Part shown: positions 62,323 through 64,000 of the stretch, piece after piece
Layout: each line of letters begins with the position of its first letter
Numbering within the stretch: position 1 is the stretch's first letter
From: Pseudomonadales bacterium
GTDB taxonomy: Bacteria; Pseudomonadota; Gammaproteobacteria; Pseudomonadales; Azotimanducaceae
NCBI GenBank assembly: GCA_041395945.1
Contig: JAWKZN010000001.1
Coordinates: forward strand, 434,001 to 498,000
DNA length: 64,000 nt
Direction: 5' to 3'
Position numbers and translations under genes: made by a program
Notes under the pieces: generated by a model
Seen by the model: only the letters and a program-made list of their open reading frames with translations
The model's database searches: none
Told to the model about the DNA's origin: nothing

Positions 62323-62511
62323 TCACTTGCCGCTGCGCTGATCCTGGGCGGAGCGTTGATGGGCTGTGGTGGCCCGGTCCTCGTCTTTCCGGGCGGTGCG
62401 CTCTGCGCGAAACCCGTTCACCTTCCATGGCTTGCACAGCTTGCAGCACGCGCGGACGCGGGCCGGCAGTTGCGTTGGAATTTCAATCGTGGGAGTTAAG
62501 TCTGTCATCAT
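62323..62511 (-). CDS. Possible small Cys-rich protein divergent from the HNH gene
   Basis: A 62-codon frame (MTDLTPTIEIPTQLPARVRA, then CCKLCKPWKVNG) with a cluster CCKLC and a Lys/Arg-rich tail. I do not recognise it. There is no ribosome-binding site before the ATG, and the frame stops close to the PAP propeller operon's promoter. It shares the regulatory gap with the HNH endonuclease, so it could be a small partner, or just an open frame. Confidence 0.3.
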   Translation of the reverse strand: MMTDLTPTIEIPTQLPARVRACCKLCKPWKVNGFRAERTARKDEDRATTAHQRSAQDQRSGK

Positions 62512-62527
62512 TTTGTCAATAAAAACA

Positions 62528-62556
62528 TTGGGTATCAGCGTTATCAGGCGTAGAAT
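62528..62556 (+). promoter_or_regulatory. Predicted sigma70 promoter of the HNH endonuclease gene
   Basis: A -10 hexamer TAGAAT (62551-62556) differs from consensus at one position; a weak -35 TTGGGT (62528-62533) lies 17 bases upstream. The LexA box starts at the last base of the -10, so bound LexA would cover the transcription start. The start codon is 42 bases downstream. Confidence 0.5.
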
Positions 62557-62575
62557 ACTGTACGTATATACAGCA
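62556..62575. promoter_or_regulatory. LexA (SOS) box upstream of the HNH endonuclease gene
   Basis: TACTGTACGTATATACAGCA contains a complete CTGT-N8-ACAG core (62558-62573) and matches the E. coli consensus TACTGTATATATATACAGTA at 17 of 20 positions. It lies over the likely transcription start of the DUF222/HNH gene, 23 bases before the ATG. A near-consensus palindrome in a promoter is strong evidence for SOS control, though not proof without a LexA binding test. Confidence 0.8.
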
Positions 62576-62597
62576 TCTTTCCTCGCCGGAGTCGCCC

Positions 62598-63929
62598 ATG
62601 TCCAACTACACCCCGCTGCCTTCTGCCGAGTTCTTTCACTCTACCGACCGCCTGTCTCCCATCGATGATCTGGAATCGGCCCTCGAATCGAGCTGGCTCG
62701 ATGTTTCCCGGGCCACGCATCGGTTCTTAAGCCTGCTGCGCGAGTTCGATCTGCGCCGCGGCTGGCAGGCCTATGGCTGCACCGATTGTGCCCAGTGGCT
62801 GGACTTCAAGTTGAAGCTGTCGCGGACGACTGCACTGGAGAAACTGCGGGTCGCGAAGGCGCTGTGGTTCGTGCCGCTGATCGATGCCGCGTTCAAGTCG
62901 GGTGCACTGTCCTATTCACAGGTCCGGGCGCTGACCCGGGTCGCCGACGAAGCGAACGAGGCAGACCTGCTGGCCTATGCCCGAACCTCGACGGCCGAGC
63001 AGCTGGAACAATGCTGTAAACGGCTGCGCCATGGGGACGCGTGCGTGGCACGTCAGATTGCGCGGCGCGATCACGAGGCCCGATCCGTAGCCCTGTATCC
63101 CCATTCCGGCGAGATCCTGGTGAAACTGCCGGCGGAGGCTTTTGCGCTGGTGGAGCAGGCGCTGGCTCGGATGGTGGATACGCTCCCGGAAGATCCGACC
63201 CGGGGCTCAGCGGCGGCTCGGGCGGATGCGTTCATGGAGTTGATTGCACGCGCGAGGGCGGCAGATGCCGGAGCAGTGCAAAACGAAGCTCCCGAGAGTG
63301 TCGATGCTCGAGCAAACGCTGACCGCGGGACGGCCGCCGACTATCAGGTGCTGGTACACGTGGACGCTCAGGCGCTGTCCGGTGCCGGCGGAGAATCGGA
63401 TCTGCCGCTCCCCATCATCCGGCGCCTGTGCTGTGAAGGCACCCTGGTGCCGGTGCTCAAGAACGGACAGAAAATACTGGATGTTGGCCGCAAGCAGCGC
63501 ACCGTGCCTCTCGCCATCCGTCGCGCCCTGGCGGCACGGGACAGAAGCTGCCGCTTTCCCGGCTGTCATCACACCCGCTGGCTGGACGCCCACCACATCC
63601 ATCACTGGTGCGACGGAGGTGAGACCTCGCTCGATAATCTGATTCTGCTCTGCAGCCATCATCACAAGCAGATGCATGAGGGCGGGTTCCGGCTGCGGGC
63701 GACCTCGGATGGCTACTACTTCGCACGGCCGGATGGGCGGCCGGTTGAGGGCCGGGGAACGGAGGAAAAGGATTGTGCGTTTTCAGCGGAAGAGGCGTGT
63801 CCGTCTTCAGCGGAAGATCTGGCTACGGCTTCGGCGGAAGATTTCTCCTCGCCTCCAACCGCAGAGGCGTCTTCAGCGGAAGAGGGTTACCAGCTTTCAC
63901 CCAAAGTGGAGATAAGGTCATCGACCTAG
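62598..63929 (+). CDS. DUF222/HNH endonuclease (13E12 repeat family)
   Basis: A 443-residue protein. Residues about 10-270 are the DUF222 domain (helical; YGCTDCAQWLDFKLKLSRTT), and residues 325-380 carry an HNH nuclease core: CRFPGCHHTRWLDAHHIHHW, then GGETSLDNLILLCSHHHK. All zinc/HNH His and Cys positions are present. DUF222/13E12 proteins are common in actinobacteria, often in repeats and linked to mobile DNA, and rarer in gammaproteobacteria. The tail (about residues 395-435) is a Ser/Ala/Glu repeat. A near-consensus LexA box precedes it, so it may be induced by DNA damage. Confidence 0.9.
   Translation: MSNYTPLPSAEFFHSTDRLSPIDDLESALESSWLDVSRATHRFLSLLREFDLRRGWQAYGCTDCAQWLDFKLKLSRTTALEKLRVAKALWFVPLIDAAFKSGALSYSQVRALTRVADEANEADLLAYARTSTAEQLEQCCKRLRHGDACVARQIARRDHEARSVALYPHSGEILVKLPAEAFALVEQALARMVDTLPEDPTRGSAAARADAFMELIARARAADAGAVQNEAPESVDARANADRGTAADYQVLVHVDAQALSGAGGESDLPLPIIRRLCCEGTLVPVLKNGQKILDVGRKQRTVPLAIRRALAARDRSCRFPGCHHTRWLDAHHIHHWCDGGETSLDNLILLCSHHHKQMHEGGFRLRATSDGYYFARPDGRPVEGRGTEEKDCAFSAEEACPSSAEDLATASAEDFSSPPTAEASSAEEGYQLSPKVEIRSST
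63782..63883 (+). repeat. 12-bp tandem-like repeat in the HNH gene tail
   Basis: TTCAGCGGAAGA occurs at 63782, 63806 and 63872, and as TTCGGCGGAAGA at 63830. The first three copies (counting 63830) are exactly 24 bases apart. They encode SAE(E/D) units of a low-complexity tail. It looks like slippage-prone repeat expansion at the end of the HNH gene. Confidence 0.75.
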
Positions 63930-64000
63930 CTGACTGCTGGCGGTTGCGCCATCGCTTTGAGCCAGAGGCGTACGACCTCGGTAATTCGCGCGTCAAGATC
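63926..64000 (-). CDS. C-terminal end of a gene continuing outside the window
   Basis: On the minus strand, a frame open from the right edge ends in TAG at 63926-63928 and codes for 24 residues (DLDARITEVVRLWLKAMAQP). The helix pattern resembles the last helix of TetR-family regulators, but the piece is too short to be sure. Its stop overlaps the HNH stop region by three bases, so the two genes are convergent and overlapping. Confidence 0.35.
   Translation of the reverse strand, partial: DLDARITEVVRLWLKAMAQPPAVS

Noticed and set aside
1..64000. CRISPR arrays, IS ends and prophage genes
   Set aside because: No regularly spaced repeat set, transposase, integrase or phage structural gene was seen. 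The DUF222/HNH gene is the only possible mobile-DNA gene.

Overview
The window reads as a chromosomal segment of a GC-rich, probably aerobic gammaproteobacterium with a lipid and hydrocarbon diet. The order pheS-pheT-ihfA-merR at the left edge is a typical gammaproteobacterial backbone. The exact taxon cannot be fixed without a search. No tRNA, rRNA, CRISPR array, insertion sequence or prophage was seen.

Layout. 1-3508: end of pheS, then pheT, ihfA and a MerR regulator. 3538-5324: an exported pyroglutamyl-peptidase-like protein and a SYLF-domain protein. 5399-14074: an SDR, a GNAT acetyltransferase, a wax ester synthase/DGAT, a hybrid histidine kinase, an MFS transporter and a Na/Pi symporter. 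14195-20788: a crotonase stub, both subunits of a biotin-dependent acyl-CoA carboxylase, an MmgE/PrpD protein and a two-part alpha/beta hydrolase. 20909-26364: two aldo/keto reductases, a thiolase-like/DUF35 pair, a small membrane protein and a YhiN-type flavoprotein. 26432-34466: a CYP153-like P450, a lipoprotein phospholipase D, a cupin, two acyl-CoA dehydrogenases and two SDRs. 34502-38914 is a decaying stretch: a frameshifted phytanoyl-CoA dioxygenase remnant, then a LysR remnant and a Gfo/Idh/MocA remnant joined head to head, with an intact epoxide-hydrolase-like gene, a SnoaL-like gene and a DUF2058 gene between them. 38958-41097: an acyl-CoA dehydrogenase and a hotdog dehydratase. 41202-45909: three PEP-CTERM/exopolysaccharide genes (PrsT, an outer-membrane barrel and a Wza-type export protein). 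46407-55045: msrA, a flavin monooxygenase, a VOC protein, a hydrolase, a paired acyl-CoA dehydrogenase/enoyl-CoA hydratase operon, an SDR and a ZIP transporter. 55270-57944: cbpA-cbpM, a small membrane protein and a PAP2 lipoprotein. 58114-62213: a crotonase, a RidA protein and a three-gene operon (beta-propeller cytochrome, lipoprotein, cytochrome c). 62323-64000: a DUF222/HNH endonuclease behind a near-consensus LexA box, and the edge of another gene.

How the genes fit together. The many acyl-CoA dehydrogenases, hydratases, SDRs, the thiolase/DUF35 pair, the acyl-CoA carboxylase, the P450 and the wax ester synthase suggest oxidation of alkanes, branched acyl chains, terpenoids or steroid side chains, with storage as neutral lipid. 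The genes lie in short divergent units rather than one large operon, so individual substrates are inference.

The most interesting items are the SOS-box-controlled HNH endonuclease, the cytochrome/propeller operon with an FNR-like box, the head-to-head deletion that removed the 5' ends of a LysR gene and an oxidoreductase gene, the Cys-to-Ser pyroglutamyl-peptidase homolog, and an AT-rich putative ihfA promoter inside pheT.
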